DNA from: Clostridiales bacterium Firm_04
GTDB lineage: Bacteria > Bacillota > Clostridia > Oscillospirales > Ruminococcaceae
DNA length: 64,000 bases
Assembly (NCBI GenBank): GCA_001603005.1
Contig: LVAJ01000037.1
Coordinates: 1 to 64,000, forward strand
Direction: 5' to 3'
Every line of letters starts with the position of its first letter. Position 1 is the first letter of the stretch. The position numbers were made by a program, and so were the translations under genes. Of the stretch, positions 20,650-29,703 are shown piece after piece. Under the pieces are notes generated by a model, which did no database searches, was not told the origin of the DNA, and was given only the letters and a program-made list of their open reading frames with translations.

Positions 20650-21204
20650 TCACGGCAGCGGATACGGCAGCTCCTGCGGCAGCATTGCCGCGATATCCTC
20701 ACCGCGCAGACGGCGGCGGTTCAGGTCATGCACCTGTTCCGTCAGGTCGGTGATGCACTGGATCCACTCGTGCACATAGGCTTGCACGGCGGCGCCGCGC
20801 AGACCGAGCTGAATCGAACGGTACGGCAGATTCTGCCCGCTGACGTCCTTTTCCGGATCCCACTGCACGCGCACATCGGATGCCTGAACCGCCGCCTGCC
20901 ACTGCGCCTGTGTCATGCCGCAGTCGGGGCGGTAAGACGAGATGACCGCCTGCTGCACGGCGGAATCAAAGCCGCTGCGCAGAATGTCGATCGCGAGCAC
21001 GCGCTCCTGACCGGTTTTTCCCGCCCAGCCGCTGCGGTACATCATCCACAGAAAGGACGGCTTGATCCATGTCATGCGCGTCATGCTGAAATGCGCGCCG
21101 AATGTGCCCTGCCGGAGCGCTTCTTCCGCGATCACGGGGCTGTATGCCTGATATACCCGAACCGTGCGCTCTGTATAGACTGCACGGATCTCTTTTTCCA
21201 TCAT
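20650..21204 (-). CDS. DUF4291-family protein
   Basis: 184 residues, function unknown. The family hallmarks are the opening EIRAVYTERTVRVYQAYSP, the FSMTRMTWIKPSFLWMMYRSGW core and a conserved ERVLAIDI. Start 21204 is the first of two adjacent ATG codons behind AAAGGAG. The protein is soluble and lacks a signal peptide. The promoter at 21230-21259 sits directly against a repeat element. It forms a two-gene unit with the radical-SAM gene downstream, but the link between them is unclear. Confidence 0.8.
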   Translation of the reverse strand: MMEKEIRAVYTERTVRVYQAYSPVIAEEALRQGTFGAHFSMTRMTWIKPSFLWMMYRSGWAGKTGQERVLAIDILRSGFDSAVQQAVISSYRPDCGMTQAQWQAAVQASDVRVQWDPEKDVSGQNLPYRSIQLGLRGAAVQAYVHEWIQCITDLTEQVHDLNRRRLRGEDIAAMLPQELPYPLP

Positions 21205-21229
21205 CTGCGTGCTCCTTTCTTTTTTTCTG

Positions 21230-21259
21230 ATTATACCACAATCCCGCACCCCCTGTCAA
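21230..21259 (-). promoter_or_regulatory. Sigma-A promoter of the DUF4291 operon
   Basis: TTGACA (21254-21259) and TATAAT (21230-21235), 18 bp apart on the minus strand. The -35 box directly abuts a GC-rich repeat boundary. Confidence 0.8.
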
Positions 21260-21465
21260 CAGCGGGCGCGGAGCCCGCGCGGGCAGCTCCCGCAGGCATA
21301 TCCCTCGCGGATCTGACGGATCGGGGCGCATGCGTCTCCTTCCCTTACCTCTCCTAATCTATACTAACCTATACTAACCTATACTGGGTTGTCAGTTGGT
21401 TTGACAGTTGGTTGTCAATTGGTTGACGGTTGATTTACAGTTGGTTGACAGTTGGTTGTCATCCG
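21260..21465. repeat. GC-rich palindrome plus variable repeat, copy B
   Basis: GCGGGCGCGGAGCCCGC-type palindromes (21263-21300) are followed by the pyrimidine-rich TTACC/ACTAACCTAT tract (~21338-21385). About six TTGGTTGTCA/TTGGTTGACA units then run to 21465. The unit order matches copy A at 10091-10285, with fewer copies. Confidence 0.85.
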
Positions 21466-21532
21466 CGGGGAGCCTTCGCAGAATGCGTCTTGCGTGATCC
21501 GGGAACTCCGGCATGCGTCAAAAATTGAATCG

Positions 21533-21576
21533 AAAAAACAACCCCGAAGCGATTTCTCTGCAATCACTTCGGGGCT
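21533..21576 (-). terminator. Intrinsic terminator of the DUF2828-type gene
   Basis: On the minus strand CCCCGAAGTGATT pairs with AATCGCTTCGGGG, followed by TTGTTTTTT. Confidence 0.9.
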
Positions 21577-21604
21577 GTGTATTCCTGATCACGCCTGAAT
21601 CCCA

Positions 21605-23110
21605 TTACGAGATCTTTGCATAGCGCTCGCTGCCGATGATCCGGTTCATGACGATCTCCGGAGAGATCTCCTCGCCGATCACCATATCGAAAATCGCAGG
21701 CGATGCACCGGATACCAGTGCCGCACCCGTTTCCGAGCGCGAGACCGGAATGTTCTGATGCCGGCTTGCCACATTCCAGAACACGATCTCCGGCAGTCTG
21801 TAACCGTGCGCCGCGTAATTCTGCCGCATTGCGTCAAAAAGCGTCTGCCGGTTGCCGCCCGTGATGCACATATCAAATTCCATATCGGAAATGATGATGA
21901 GCCGCTTGGGGATCTCCCGCTGCGGGATTCGGTTCCGCACGGCTGTCCGCAGGATCAGATCGAAAACCGCTTCGAGGTCGGTGTTCATGCATTCGTTATG
22001 CGACGCTGCATTCCAGACCTTTTCTGCGATGTCTCTGCCGCAGACTTCCACGAGCTGCGGGCGCATCGAGAAGGTGATGAAATGATTCGCGAACGCGCCC
22101 TTGCAGTGTTCTGCAAAGTAAATGCCCAGCGACAGCGCTGCGTCGATCGGACGGGGCGAGCAGTTGTTCGTGTACATGGAGCCGGAGCCGTCCACGACTG
22201 CGAGCGTGTTCTCCGCATCGGTGCCGTATGCCGGCAGATTCCGCCATGCGGCATCCAGTGCGCGGCGCTCTGCTTCGGGCAGCGCATCCGTTTTCCGGAA
22301 TACGCACCATTGTTTCTGGCTCGGATCGCCGCAGGCATGCACAATGTCGTAGGGATAGAGCGTATCTGCATGCATGATCGCTTCGCCGCGCTCGACGGCG
22401 CCGAGATATGCCTGATAGCGCTCGCCGTCATTCCGGATGAACGCCTTGCGGTACTTGAACATCGCGCCGGATGTCTGCTTGCCGTAATCGAAGGTATAAT
22501 CGCAGACGCGCAGGCGGTTTTCGATGATATCGGTGTAATTCCGCAGTGCGGAGAGCGTGTGACGGTACTGCTTTTCGGACATGCCCATTGCCTTTGCAAC
22601 GGTCTTGCCGGCGGCGCGTGTCTCCGCGGACGACGCATTGACCGAGGGCAGCCACTTTGCAAGCAGCGAGACCGGCTCGCCGTTTGCCATGCCGGTGCAG
22701 TCCGCCTGAAGCTGTTCCCGGATCACCGCAAGTGCCTGTGCTTCGCAGGATGTGCCGAGCAGTGCGCAGAGATCGTCGAATCTGCCGTACTCGGCAACAA
22801 GCGGAAGATTCCGGCAGACTGCGTCCGGCGCGATCGCTGCCAGTGTCCGCATGGCTGTCCGGAAGAACCGGCGCTCACCCAGACCGCCGCGCACATCACG
22901 CACGAAAAACAGGATCTTCATGGTCTTTTCCGGATCCTCGGCATAGGCGCGGATGACGGCATTTGCGATCGCGGTTTCATCCGCCTTTCGCATGCCGCCT
23001 GCGCGGAAAAACAGATCCAGACAGTCGGTGCCGGAAGACGCATGCGTCAGGGCGCCGTTTTCTGTATATGCCTGATTGGCTTCTGCTTTCAGATGATTGA
23101 GAAAATTCAT
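21605..23110 (-). CDS. Ro60/TROVE-like vWA protein (DUF2828 type)
   Basis: Predicted RNA-binding protein of 501 residues. The start at 23110 follows AAAGGAG by 7 bases. The N-terminal two thirds are helical and contain the motif VRDVRGGLGERRFFR (~65-80) shared by DUF2828 and TROVE-type ring proteins. The C-terminal third is a vWA domain with a MIDAS motif (VVDGSGSMYTNN, ~300) and a downstream acidic ISDMEFDM. In Ro60/Rsr proteins the HEAT ring plus vWA binds misfolded RNAs and Y RNAs. The same-strand upstream DNA here contains two tRNA-like T-arms (23210-23520), which supports an RNA partnership. The family assignment is from motifs only. Confidence 0.78.
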   Translation of the reverse strand: MNFLNHLKAEANQAYTENGALTHASSGTDCLDLFFRAGGMRKADETAIANAVIRAYAEDPEKTMKILFFVRDVRGGLGERRFFRTAMRTLAAIAPDAVCRNLPLVAEYGRFDDLCALLGTSCEAQALAVIREQLQADCTGMANGEPVSLLAKWLPSVNASSAETRAAGKTVAKAMGMSEKQYRHTLSALRNYTDIIENRLRVCDYTFDYGKQTSGAMFKYRKAFIRNDGERYQAYLGAVERGEAIMHADTLYPYDIVHACGDPSQKQWCVFRKTDALPEAERRALDAAWRNLPAYGTDAENTLAVVDGSGSMYTNNCSPRPIDAALSLGIYFAEHCKGAFANHFITFSMRPQLVEVCGRDIAEKVWNAASHNECMNTDLEAVFDLILRTAVRNRIPQREIPKRLIIISDMEFDMCITGGNRQTLFDAMRQNYAAHGYRLPEIVFWNVASRHQNIPVSRSETGAALVSGASPAIFDMVIGEEISPEIVMNRIIGSERYAKIS

Positions 23111-23209
23111 CGTGATGCTCCTTTCTGTAACCGGTTGACGCGGCACATTGTTTCACTGAAAAGGTGATCTGTCGGCTGCTGTTCGTGCCGCTGCCGGAGA
23201 ATTGCGTTC

Positions 23210-23272
23210 GCGGTGCCTCTTTGGGATTTGAACCCACCCTTTCGGGCTGCCGTTCATTGCTGCATGCACCGC
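23210..23272 (-). ncRNA. tRNA-like RNA element 2 upstream of the Ro-like gene
   Basis: Minus-strand fold. A perfect 7-bp closing stem, GCGGTGC (23272-23266) with GCACCGC (23216-23210), resembles an acceptor stem. Inside are a CCC-GAAA-GGG tetraloop hairpin (23246-23237) and a T-arm, TGGG-TTCAAAT-CCCA (23236-23222), with the canonical G53-C61 pair and TTCRAAT loop. D and anticodon arms are missing and five bases separate the T-arm from the closing stem, so it is not a functional tRNA. It may be a separate RNA or part of the 5' leader of the vWA gene. Confidence 0.6.
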
Positions 23273-23344
23273 TCTTTTCTCATTGCGCAGCACCGGAAGA
23301 TCATCCGGCACCGCGCCGCTGACAAGACAGCATTTCTCCATACC

Positions 23345-23520
23345 GGTCTGCACCGGCAGGGCGGGATTCGAACCTGCAAGTAACCAATTCAAGATCTGCT
23401 GTTGCTGTCTTTTGCACGGCGGACAGCGGTTCACGGTTCATTTTTCTCCGGCGCAGGGCTTTTGCCCGCACTTCCGGCGTGGACAATGACTGCTGTCTGA
23501 ACCGAACGGCTGCCCGCTCT
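23345..23520 (-). ncRNA. tRNA-like RNA element 1 upstream of the Ro-like gene
   Basis: Minus-strand fold of ~175 nt. An imperfect closing stem is formed by GGCAG (23514-23510) with CTGCC (23359-23355). A 7-bp helix, CGGTTCA (23504-23498) with TGAACCG (23440-23434), encloses a long hairpin (CCGG...GGGC-AAAA-GCCC...CCGG). A GCTGTC/GACAGC hairpin (23427-23404) follows. Last is a T-arm, GCAGG-TTCGAAT-CCCGC (23377-23361), with a perfect tRNA T-loop and one A-C mismatch. A CCGGT-GCAG-ACCGG hairpin (23356-23343) follows. The layout of a tRNA-like module plus long stem recalls bacterial Y RNAs (YrlA). Confidence 0.6.
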
Positions 23521-23587
23521 GCAAGGCACTTCTAAAAGATTATCAGTCTTTCAAAGCTTGATTGCTGTGTGTGCCTTTCATGTGTTT

Positions 23588-23616
23588 ATCATACCGCATT
23601 CCCGCCGGAAAATCAT
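23588..23616 (-). promoter_or_regulatory. Possible promoter for the tRNA-like RNAs and vWA gene
   Basis: TATGAT (RC of 23588-23593) lies 17 bp from ATGATT (RC of 23611-23616). The -35 match is poor, so this is tentative. Its position, ~70 bp before the first fold, fits a leader transcript of ~470 nt. Confidence 0.4.
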
Positions 23617-23689
23617 GTAAATTTTTCTGCGAAGACGAATCGGTGCTGCGGTATCCGCTTTTCTATGCGATCGCAGGCAAACTCATTTT

Positions 23690-23790
23690 GGACTCCGCAA
23701 GCCTTTGGAAAGGCTTGCGCGAAACTTTCATCCTATGCGCTATGCGCGCCGGCTGCGTTTGCGGGGACTGGGTGCGTCCGCTGACATATG
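23690..23790 (-). repeat. Family 1 repeat fragment
   Basis: Reverse copy of the distal half of the repeat at 52896-53160: CGCAAACG(T/C)A-like, GGCGCGCA, AAAGTTTCGC and an AAGCCTTT..AAAGGCTT hairpin in the same order. Confidence 0.7.
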
Positions 23791-23793
23791 CGC

Positions 23794-23832
23794 AAAAAAA
23801 TACCCCGAACGCTCAAACGAAGCATTTCGGGG
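23794..23832 (-). terminator. Intrinsic terminator of the V-ATPase/aguB operon
   Basis: On the minus strand CCCCGAA pairs with TTCGGGG around a ~17-nt loop and is followed by TATTTTTTT. It lies 27 bp after the aguB stop. Confidence 0.85.
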
Positions 23833-23858
23833 CAATTTCATACTGATAATGATACATC

Positions 23859-24740
23859 CTACGGCGCGGTGATGTCTCCGTAGCAGTGCGGGCGGCGGTC
23901 ACGGAATAAGCCCCAGTCGAGCTTTTCCTGCGCAATTTTGTCCAGATCATAGGTGTGCAGCAGCACAGCTTCCGTTTGGCGGTCTGCCTGCTCTGCGATC
24001 GCGCCCGTTTCCGTCGTCAGAAACGAGGAACCGTAAAATTGCAGCGCCGAGCTCTGCATGCCGTTCTCGGCACAGGGCGACACGCACTCCAAGCCGATCC
24101 GGTTTGCCGCGATCACCGGCGTCAGATTGCACGCAGCATGCCCCTGCATACAGGTCTGCCAGTGCGGTTCGCTGTCGGTATCGAGGATCGGCTCCGAACC
24201 GATCGCGGTCGGATAAAACAGCAGCTCCGCACCGTTCAGCACCAGCGAACGCGCGGTCTCCGGAAACCACTGATCCCAGCAGATGCCCACGCCGATCGTC
24301 GCATAGCGCGTTTTCCATGTCCGGAATCCGGTGTTGCCGGGCGAAAAATAAAACTTCTCCTGATAATAATGATCGTCCGGAATATGCGTTTTGCGGTAGA
24401 CACCGAGCAGTGTGCCGTCCGCGTCGATGACTGCGGCGGAATTGAACAGGCGGCTGCCGTCGCGCTCGTAGAAGCTGACAGGCAGCACGACACCGAGCTC
24501 CTTTGCCAGCTCCATGCAGCGCCGGACTGCCGGATTATCTTCTGTTTTCTGCGCAAATGCGTAATATTCGTACCGGCGCTCCTGACAGAAATACTGCCGT
24601 TCAAACAGCTCCGGCAGCAGGATGATCTGTGCGCCGTCTGCGGCTGCTTTGCGGATCGCGGCTTCTGCCTTTGCAAGACTCTGCGCCGGATCGGGGCTGC
24701 ACTGCATCTGCACGGCAGCAGCTGTGACAAGTCTGCTCAT
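23859..24740 (-). CDS. aguB: N-carbamoylputrescine amidase
   Basis: Nitrilase-superfamily hydrolase of 293 residues, expected to convert N-carbamoylputrescine to putrescine, CO2 and ammonia (agmatine route). The catalytic triad is visible: Glu in LLPELFERQYFCQ, Lys in YRKTHIPDDHYYQEKFYF, and Cys in GICWDQWFPE. The YRKTHIPDDHYYQEKFYF loop is characteristic of AguB. It overlaps the upstream 166-residue gene by 4 bp and closes the operon. Agmatine deiminase (aguA) is not in the window, so the partner gene must lie elsewhere. Confidence 0.88.
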   Translation of the reverse strand: MSRLVTAAAVQMQCSPDPAQSLAKAEAAIRKAAADGAQIILLPELFERQYFCQERRYEYYAFAQKTEDNPAVRRCMELAKELGVVLPVSFYERDGSRLFNSAAVIDADGTLLGVYRKTHIPDDHYYQEKFYFSPGNTGFRTWKTRYATIGVGICWDQWFPETARSLVLNGAELLFYPTAIGSEPILDTDSEPHWQTCMQGHAACNLTPVIAANRIGLECVSPCAENGMQSSALQFYGSSFLTTETGAIAEQADRQTEAVLLHTYDLDKIAQEKLDWGLFRDRRPHCYGDITAP

Positions 24741-25237
24741 TGGTTCGCGCTCCTTTTCTGATAAAATGTGATCGTATATCCGAGTTCGCCTTCGATCTCA
24801 TCGCCGGTCTCGAAGACAAATTCCCGCTCCGGAAACAGCTGCTTCAGGCGCTGTCCCCAGTAGTATTGCAGGCAGTCCGTGAATGCAGTCAGCACGGCGT
24901 CGTCGTCCATGTACTGCGTTGCGGTATTGTCGAAAAATCCCCCGACAGACCATGCATTTACCCAGCGTTCCATTGCGGAGTGATCGCCGTGATACCGCTG
25001 TTCCATTTCGCGGTATGCGGCTTCATCGAATGCGGGCGGCATGATCGCCGTCAGGAACACACAGTCCCCGAACAGCGTGAAATCGGGTGTGAAAAAGTGC
25101 GCAGCTGCAAGCATTCCGTCAATTCCGCAATGCGGCGCTGCATATCCGAATAAAGGCAGTGCGCCGCCAATGAACTGCTCACTGAATGCGGCGCGCTGTG
25201 CGGACGGGATCAGCCCGTCAAATGTTTTCTGTTCCAT
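24737..25237 (-). CDS. Unknown cytoplasmic protein in the V-ATPase operon
   Basis: 166 residues; I do not recognise the family. It is soluble, aromatic-rich (FFTPDFTLFGD, YYWGQRL) and acidic at the C-terminal side. No signal peptide or membrane segment is seen. It starts 8 bp after the V-ATPase D subunit stop and overlaps aguB by 4 bp, so it is translated as part of the same transcript. Its position suggests a role with AguB or with pump assembly, but the sequence shows no function. Confidence 0.7.
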   Translation of the reverse strand: MEQKTFDGLIPSAQRAAFSEQFIGGALPLFGYAAPHCGIDGMLAAAHFFTPDFTLFGDCVFLTAIMPPAFDEAAYREMEQRYHGDHSAMERWVNAWSVGGFFDNTATQYMDDDAVLTAFTDCLQYYWGQRLKQLFPEREFVFETGDEIEGELGYTITFYQKRSANQ

Positions 25238-25245
25238 TTTTGCAA

Positions 25246-25857
25246 TTATTTCTTCGTTGCCTTGATGATCTTCATGCGGGTGAACTCCTCGCGCTCCTTG
25301 TCTTCCAGCGCATCGGAGATCGTGCGGATGATGTTGGAATAGCGCGGGATCAGCACGTTTTTCAGTGCATTCGCGCGCCGCTGCGTGGCGGAGATCGCCG
25401 TTGCAAGCCGGAATACGCCGTTGTCCACTTCTGCGAGCATCAGCGTCATATTCCGCACCTTGATGAATGCTGCATACGCTTCATCCAGCTGCACATTCGT
25501 ATCCAGAAAGCCGTATGGCACCATTTCGCCGATCGCTTCCTCATGCGAGATAATCGGGATCTCCACGCCCATGACCGAGCGCGTTTCCAGATGAATGCTG
25601 TTGTCGATCGGCACGGCATTCGCAAAGCGCCCGACCACGCCGAGCGTGATGTTCGCTTCCTGCAATTCCGCATAGGCGGTCTCATAGGTCTTTTCGATCG
25701 AGCCGCGCAGCTCCTTTGCCCTGTCCACAAGCTGCATCAGCTCGCGGATCAGCACATTCCGCTTGCGGTCCATGAGGTCATAGCCCAGCTTCGACAGTGC
25801 CAGCGACCGCTTTGCCGCCATCAGATTTCCTTTTGTCGGGAATACCTGATCAGCCAT
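25246..25857 (-). CDS. ntpD: V-type ATPase subunit D (central shaft)
   Basis: 203-residue coiled-coil rotor shaft linking the A3B3 head to the membrane ring. The ends are long amphipathic helices (N-terminal [21 protein letters not shown]-terminal [30 protein letters not shown]), which is diagnostic of the family. The start overlaps the end of ntpB by 8 bp, so translation is coupled. It is the last V-ATPase gene in the operon. The length is normal for bacterial/archaeal D subunits. Confidence 0.95.
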   Translation of the reverse strand: MADQVFPTKGNLMAAKRSLALSKLGYDLMDRKRNVLIRELMQLVDRAKELRGSIEKTYETAYAELQEANITLGVVGRFANAVPIDNSIHLETRSVMGVEIPIISHEEAIGEMVPYGFLDTNVQLDEAYAAFIKVRNMTLMLAEVDNGVFRLATAISATQRRANALKNVLIPRYSNIIRTISDALEDKEREEFTRMKIIKATKK

Positions 25858-27268
25858 TGCGCTCCCTTACCTTTCTGACCAGTGCCTCTGCCGCTTCCGG
25901 CGCGTAATGCTCGTTCAGAACGGCATCGTCCACGCGGTCGAGCGCCGATTTCGGCAGCAGCGAAAGCAGCGTCCAGCCAAGCTCCAGCGTTTCTTCCATC
26001 GAGCGGTTTTCCGTGAAGCCCTGCGAGAGGAAACACTTCTCGAAATATTTGCCAAATTCCAGATATTTCTTATCCAGCGCGGAGAGCTCCTCCTCGCCGA
26101 TGACCGATGCCAGCGAACGCGCATCCTGCACCTGTGCGTAGGACGCGAACAGCTGGTTTGCGACGGCGGCATGGTCGGCGCGCGTATAGCCCTCGCCGAT
26201 GCCGTCCTTCATCAGTCGGGACAGCGACGGCAGCACCGAGATCGGCGGATAGACGCCGCCCTGTTCCAAACCTCTGTCCAGAACGATCTGTCCCTCGGTG
26301 ATGTAGCCGGTCAGGTCCGGAACCGGATGCGTGATGTCGTCATTCGGCATCGTCAGGATCGGCAGCTGTGTCACGCTGCCCTCGATGCCTTCGATGATGC
26401 CGGCACGCTCGTAAAGCGATGCCAGATCGGAATAGAGATAGCCCGGAAAGCCCTTTCTGCCCGGGATCTCACCCTTTGAGGACGAAAATTCGCGCAGTGC
26501 TTCCGCATATGCGGTCATATCCGTCATGACGACGAGAATGTGCATGTGCTTTTCATATGCGAGATATTCCGCGGCGGTCAGTGCGCAGCGCGGTGTGATG
26601 ATACGCTCGACGATCGGATCGTTCGCGAGGTTCAGGAACATCACGACGTTCTGCAGAACGCCGCTTTCCGCGAAGCTGCGGCGGAAATAATCCGCAACGT
26701 CATTCTGGATGCCCATTGCCGCAAACACGACCGCAAACTCTGCGCCCGAATCCTTCGCGATCTGTGCCTGCTGCACGATCTGCACGGCAAGCTTATTGTG
26801 CGAAAGACCGGTTCCCGAAAAGATCGGCAGCTTCTGTCCGCGGATCAGCGTCATCAGGCAGTCGATCGAGGAGATGCCCGTCTGGATGTAGTTGCGCGGA
26901 TACTGCCGCGAGACCGGATTCAGCGGCGCGCCGTTGATATCGCCGAATTTTTCCGGTACGACCTCGCCGAGTCCGTCGGCAGGTCTGCCTGCGCCCGTGA
27001 ACACTCTGCCGAGCAGATCCGCCGAAAGCGGCATCTCCATCGGTCTGCCGGTGAACTGCGTGCGCGTATTCGTCAGCGAGAGCCCGTGTGTGCCCTCGAA
27101 TACCTGTAAGATTGCCTTGTCGCCTTCCAGCATTGCCACTCTGCCGGTGCGCTCTGTGCCGTCATCCAGTACGATGCGCGCCATTTCGTCAAACTGTACG
27201 CCCTCGACATGATCGAGCACGACCAGTGAGCCGCTGATGCTGTGAAGCCCGAAATATTGCAGACTCAT
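25850..27268 (-). CDS. ntpB: V-type ATPase subunit B (non-catalytic)
   Basis: 472-residue regulatory nucleotide-site subunit of the V1 head. It has the degenerate P-loop region SGTGLSHNK in place of the Walker A sequence and the conserved [29 protein letters not shown] and [13 protein letters not shown] elements. It starts 3 bp after the subunit A stop and is coupled to ntpD. It alternates with A subunits in the A3B3 hexamer. Confidence 0.97.
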   Translation of the reverse strand: MSLQYFGLHSISGSLVVLDHVEGVQFDEMARIVLDDGTERTGRVAMLEGDKAILQVFEGTHGLSLTNTRTQFTGRPMEMPLSADLLGRVFTGAGRPADGLGEVVPEKFGDINGAPLNPVSRQYPRNYIQTGISSIDCLMTLIRGQKLPIFSGTGLSHNKLAVQIVQQAQIAKDSGAEFAVVFAAMGIQNDVADYFRRSFAESGVLQNVVMFLNLANDPIVERIITPRCALTAAEYLAYEKHMHILVVMTDMTAYAEALREFSSSKGEIPGRKGFPGYLYSDLASLYERAGIIEGIEGSVTQLPILTMPNDDITHPVPDLTGYITEGQIVLDRGLEQGGVYPPISVLPSLSRLMKDGIGEGYTRADHAAVANQLFASYAQVQDARSLASVIGEEELSALDKKYLEFGKYFEKCFLSQGFTENRSMEETLELGWTLLSLLPKSALDRVDDAVLNEHYAPEAAEALVRKVRERNG

Positions 27269-27271
27269 GGG

Positions 27272-29047
27272 TTACAGCACCTCCTTTTTCTGTGTGCGCA
27301 GCGCGTCCAGCATGCCGTCGATCTGCTGTGTCAGCGTATCGAAACGCTCCAGCTGACGGTTCGGGATGTCGTACTTGACCTTGATGACCATTTCCAGCAC
27401 GCCGCTCGATTTGATCGCTTCGAGATCGACATGCTCGGCGAGCAGTGCCTTTGTGCGGTGATATACATGCAGGATCAGCTCCATCATGCGGAACTGCTTG
27501 TCCAGCGGGACATAGGTATCCTCGGCATGATAGGCATTCTGCTGCAAAAATCCGACACGGATCAGTCGCGCGATCTCAATGACCAGCTTCTGATCGTCCG
27601 GCAGCACATCCGAACCGATGAGGCGCACGATGTCCATGAGGGACTGCTCCTCTTTCAGCAGTGCGCTGATCTCGGTGCGGTAGGTGTTGAATTTCAGATC
27701 GACATTTTTCTCATAATAATTCGCAAGATCATCCAGATACTCGCTGTAACTCATGTTCCAGTTGATCGCCGGATAGTGGCGGGCATAGGCAAGCGCCTTG
27801 TCCAGTCCCCAGAAGCAGCGCACAAAACGGCGCGTATTCTGCGTGACCGGCTCCGAGAAGTCAGAGCCCTGCGGCGAAACGGCGCCGATGACCGTCACGC
27901 TGCCCTCTCTGCCGTTGAGTGTTTCGTATGCGCCGGTGCGCTCGTAGAACTCCGACAGACGCGACGGCAGATATGCCGGATAGCCTTCCTCTGCGGGCAT
28001 TTCCTCCAGTCGTCCGGAGATCTCACGGAGCGCCTCTGCCCAGCGGGATGTGGAATCCGCCATGATCGCGATGTGATAGCCCATGTCGCGGTAATACTCC
28101 GCGAGCGTGATGCCCGTATAGATCGACGCTTCACGCGCTGCGACCGGCATATTCGAGGTGTTTGCGATCAGCACGGTGCGCTCCATCAGCGACTTGCCCG
28201 TGCGCGGATCCTTCAGTGCGGTAAATTCTTCGAGCACCTGCGTCATTTCGTTGCCGCGCTCGCCGCAGCCGATATACACAATGATATCCGCATCGCACCA
28301 CTTTGCGATCTGGTGCTGCGTCATCGTTTTGCCGGTACCGAAGCCGCCGGGGATCGCTGCTGTGCCGCCGCGTGCGATCGGGAACAGCGTATCCAGAACA
28401 CGCTGTCCGGTGATCATCGGACGGGACGGCGCCAGACGCTTTGCTGCCGGACGCGCACGGCGGATCGGCCACTTCTGGCAGAGCGTCAGCGAATGGATTC
28501 TGCCGGCGCTGTCTTCCAGACGGATGATCTCGTCGTTGATGCGGTATTTGCCGTCTTTTGCAGCAAATACGACCTTTCCGGAAAGATTCGGCGGCACCAG
28601 ACACAGGTGCAGGATCGCAGAAGTCTCCGGACAGGAAGCGTAGGCTTCGCCGCCCTGCATGCGTGTTCCGACCTTGACCTTGACGGTAACGTCATATTCC
28701 TTTTCGGTATCGAGGATCGGGACATCGAGTCCGTCGCCGATGAACGCGCCGGAAGCAGATTCCAGTGCGCGCAGCGGGCGCTCGATGCCGTCGAAAATAT
28801 TCATGAGGATGCCGGGGCCGAGTGTGACAGACATCGGTGCGCCTGTCGGTTCGACCGGTTCTCCGGTCTCAAGCCCCGAGGTGCTCTCATAGACCTGAAT
28901 CGTTGTTTCCGCATCTGTCAGACCGATGACCTCGCCGATCAGGCGGCGCTTGCCGACATAGACCATTTCCATCATCGAAAAGACATTTGTATTGCGGATC
29001 TTCACAACAGGGCCGTTGACGCTGTAAATGACCGGCTGCTGCATCAT
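27272..29047 (-). CDS. ntpA: V-type ATPase catalytic subunit A
   Basis: 591-residue catalytic ATPase subunit. The Walker A GGFGTGKT sits near residue 230, and the Walker-B-region HIAIMADSTSRWAEALREISGRLEEMPAEEGYP is complete in outline. The N-terminal non-homologous insertion typical of A subunits (rather than F-type beta) is present. The start overlaps the ntpE stop by 4 bp (ATGA). Whether the pump uses proton or sodium is decided by ntpK, not here. Confidence 0.97.
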   Translation of the reverse strand: MMQQPVIYSVNGPVVKIRNTNVFSMMEMVYVGKRRLIGEVIGLTDAETTIQVYESTSGLETGEPVEPTGAPMSVTLGPGILMNIFDGIERPLRALESASGAFIGDGLDVPILDTEKEYDVTVKVKVGTRMQGGEAYASCPETSAILHLCLVPPNLSGKVVFAAKDGKYRINDEIIRLEDSAGRIHSLTLCQKWPIRRARPAAKRLAPSRPMITGQRVLDTLFPIARGGTAAIPGGFGTGKTMTQHQIAKWCDADIIVYIGCGERGNEMTQVLEEFTALKDPRTGKSLMERTVLIANTSNMPVAAREASIYTGITLAEYYRDMGYHIAIMADSTSRWAEALREISGRLEEMPAEEGYPAYLPSRLSEFYERTGAYETLNGREGSVTVIGAVSPQGSDFSEPVTQNTRRFVRCFWGLDKALAYARHYPAINWNMSYSEYLDDLANYYEKNVDLKFNTYRTEISALLKEEQSLMDIVRLIGSDVLPDDQKLVIEIARLIRVGFLQQNAYHAEDTYVPLDKQFRMMELILHVYHRTKALLAEHVDLEAIKSSGVLEMVIKVKYDIPNRQLERFDTLTQQIDGMLDALRTQKKEVL

Positions 29048-29634
29048 TCGTTCCCCCCGTCGATTTTATGATTGCGGTAAAAATTACGCAGCTGCTCGGC
29101 ATACGCTTCATCGAGCGTATGATTGCGGCAGCGTCTGCCGTCTGCGGACAGTACCGAAAGTCCGCCCAGCAGAATGCTCGGATCTGCACGGAAGCTGACC
29201 GGAACAGAGATCGCCTGTTCCAGCGCCGCCTGCTGCTTCAGATCTGCCTCGCGCAGCAGGATCGTCGCGTTTTCCTCCGGCGGATTCTGCTCCAGCAGCT
29301 TTTTCAGCCACGGCAGATAATCCTCCGAATCCGTAAATGCGGTGAGCTTCTCCCGCAGCGCCGCAAACAGCTTCATGAGAAGTGCCTGCCGGCGGCTGAG
29401 CAGAGCGGTCTTTCCGCGGTAGCCGACCTGCGACATCCGCTTCTGATATTTCGCAGTGATTCTGGAGCGCGCAGCTGCTGTGGTCTGTTCCGCATCCGCC
29501 TTGCAGCGCGCCTCTGCCTCATGCAGGATCTGTTCTGCCTCCTGCTGTGCATCGCGCTCTGCCTGTGCGATCTGCGCATCCGTGCTGCGGCTGACCGCGT
29601 CCATAAACTGCGTAAGCTTCTGATTTGCGTCCAT
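29044..29634 (-). CDS. ntpE: V-type ATPase subunit E (peripheral stalk)
   Basis: 196-residue stator subunit. The N-terminal half is an Ala/Glu/Arg-rich coiled coil (QIAQAERDAQQEAEQIL); the C-terminal half is the compact domain that caps the head. ATG at 29634 is preferred because AAGGA lies ~9 bases upstream; a TTG three codons earlier would overlap the ribosome site. It is coupled to ntpA by a 4-bp overlap. Confidence 0.85.
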   Translation of the reverse strand: MDANQKLTQFMDAVSRSTDAQIAQAERDAQQEAEQILHEAEARCKADAEQTTAAARSRITAKYQKRMSQVGYRGKTALLSRRQALLMKLFAALREKLTAFTDSEDYLPWLKKLLEQNPPEENATILLREADLKQQAALEQAISVPVSFRADPSILLGGLSVLSADGRRCRNHTLDEAYAEQLRNFYRNHKIDGGNE

Positions 29635-29703
29635 TTCAACCAATCCTTATAAACAAGTGCGCGGAGCAGAGACAGCGGTCTGTGCTCCGGACACAAAGCA
29701 TTC

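Noticed and set aside
23210..23520. Ordinary tRNA genes
   Set aside because: Perfect T-arms but no D or anticodon arms and no continuous acceptor stem; described as tRNA-like instead.
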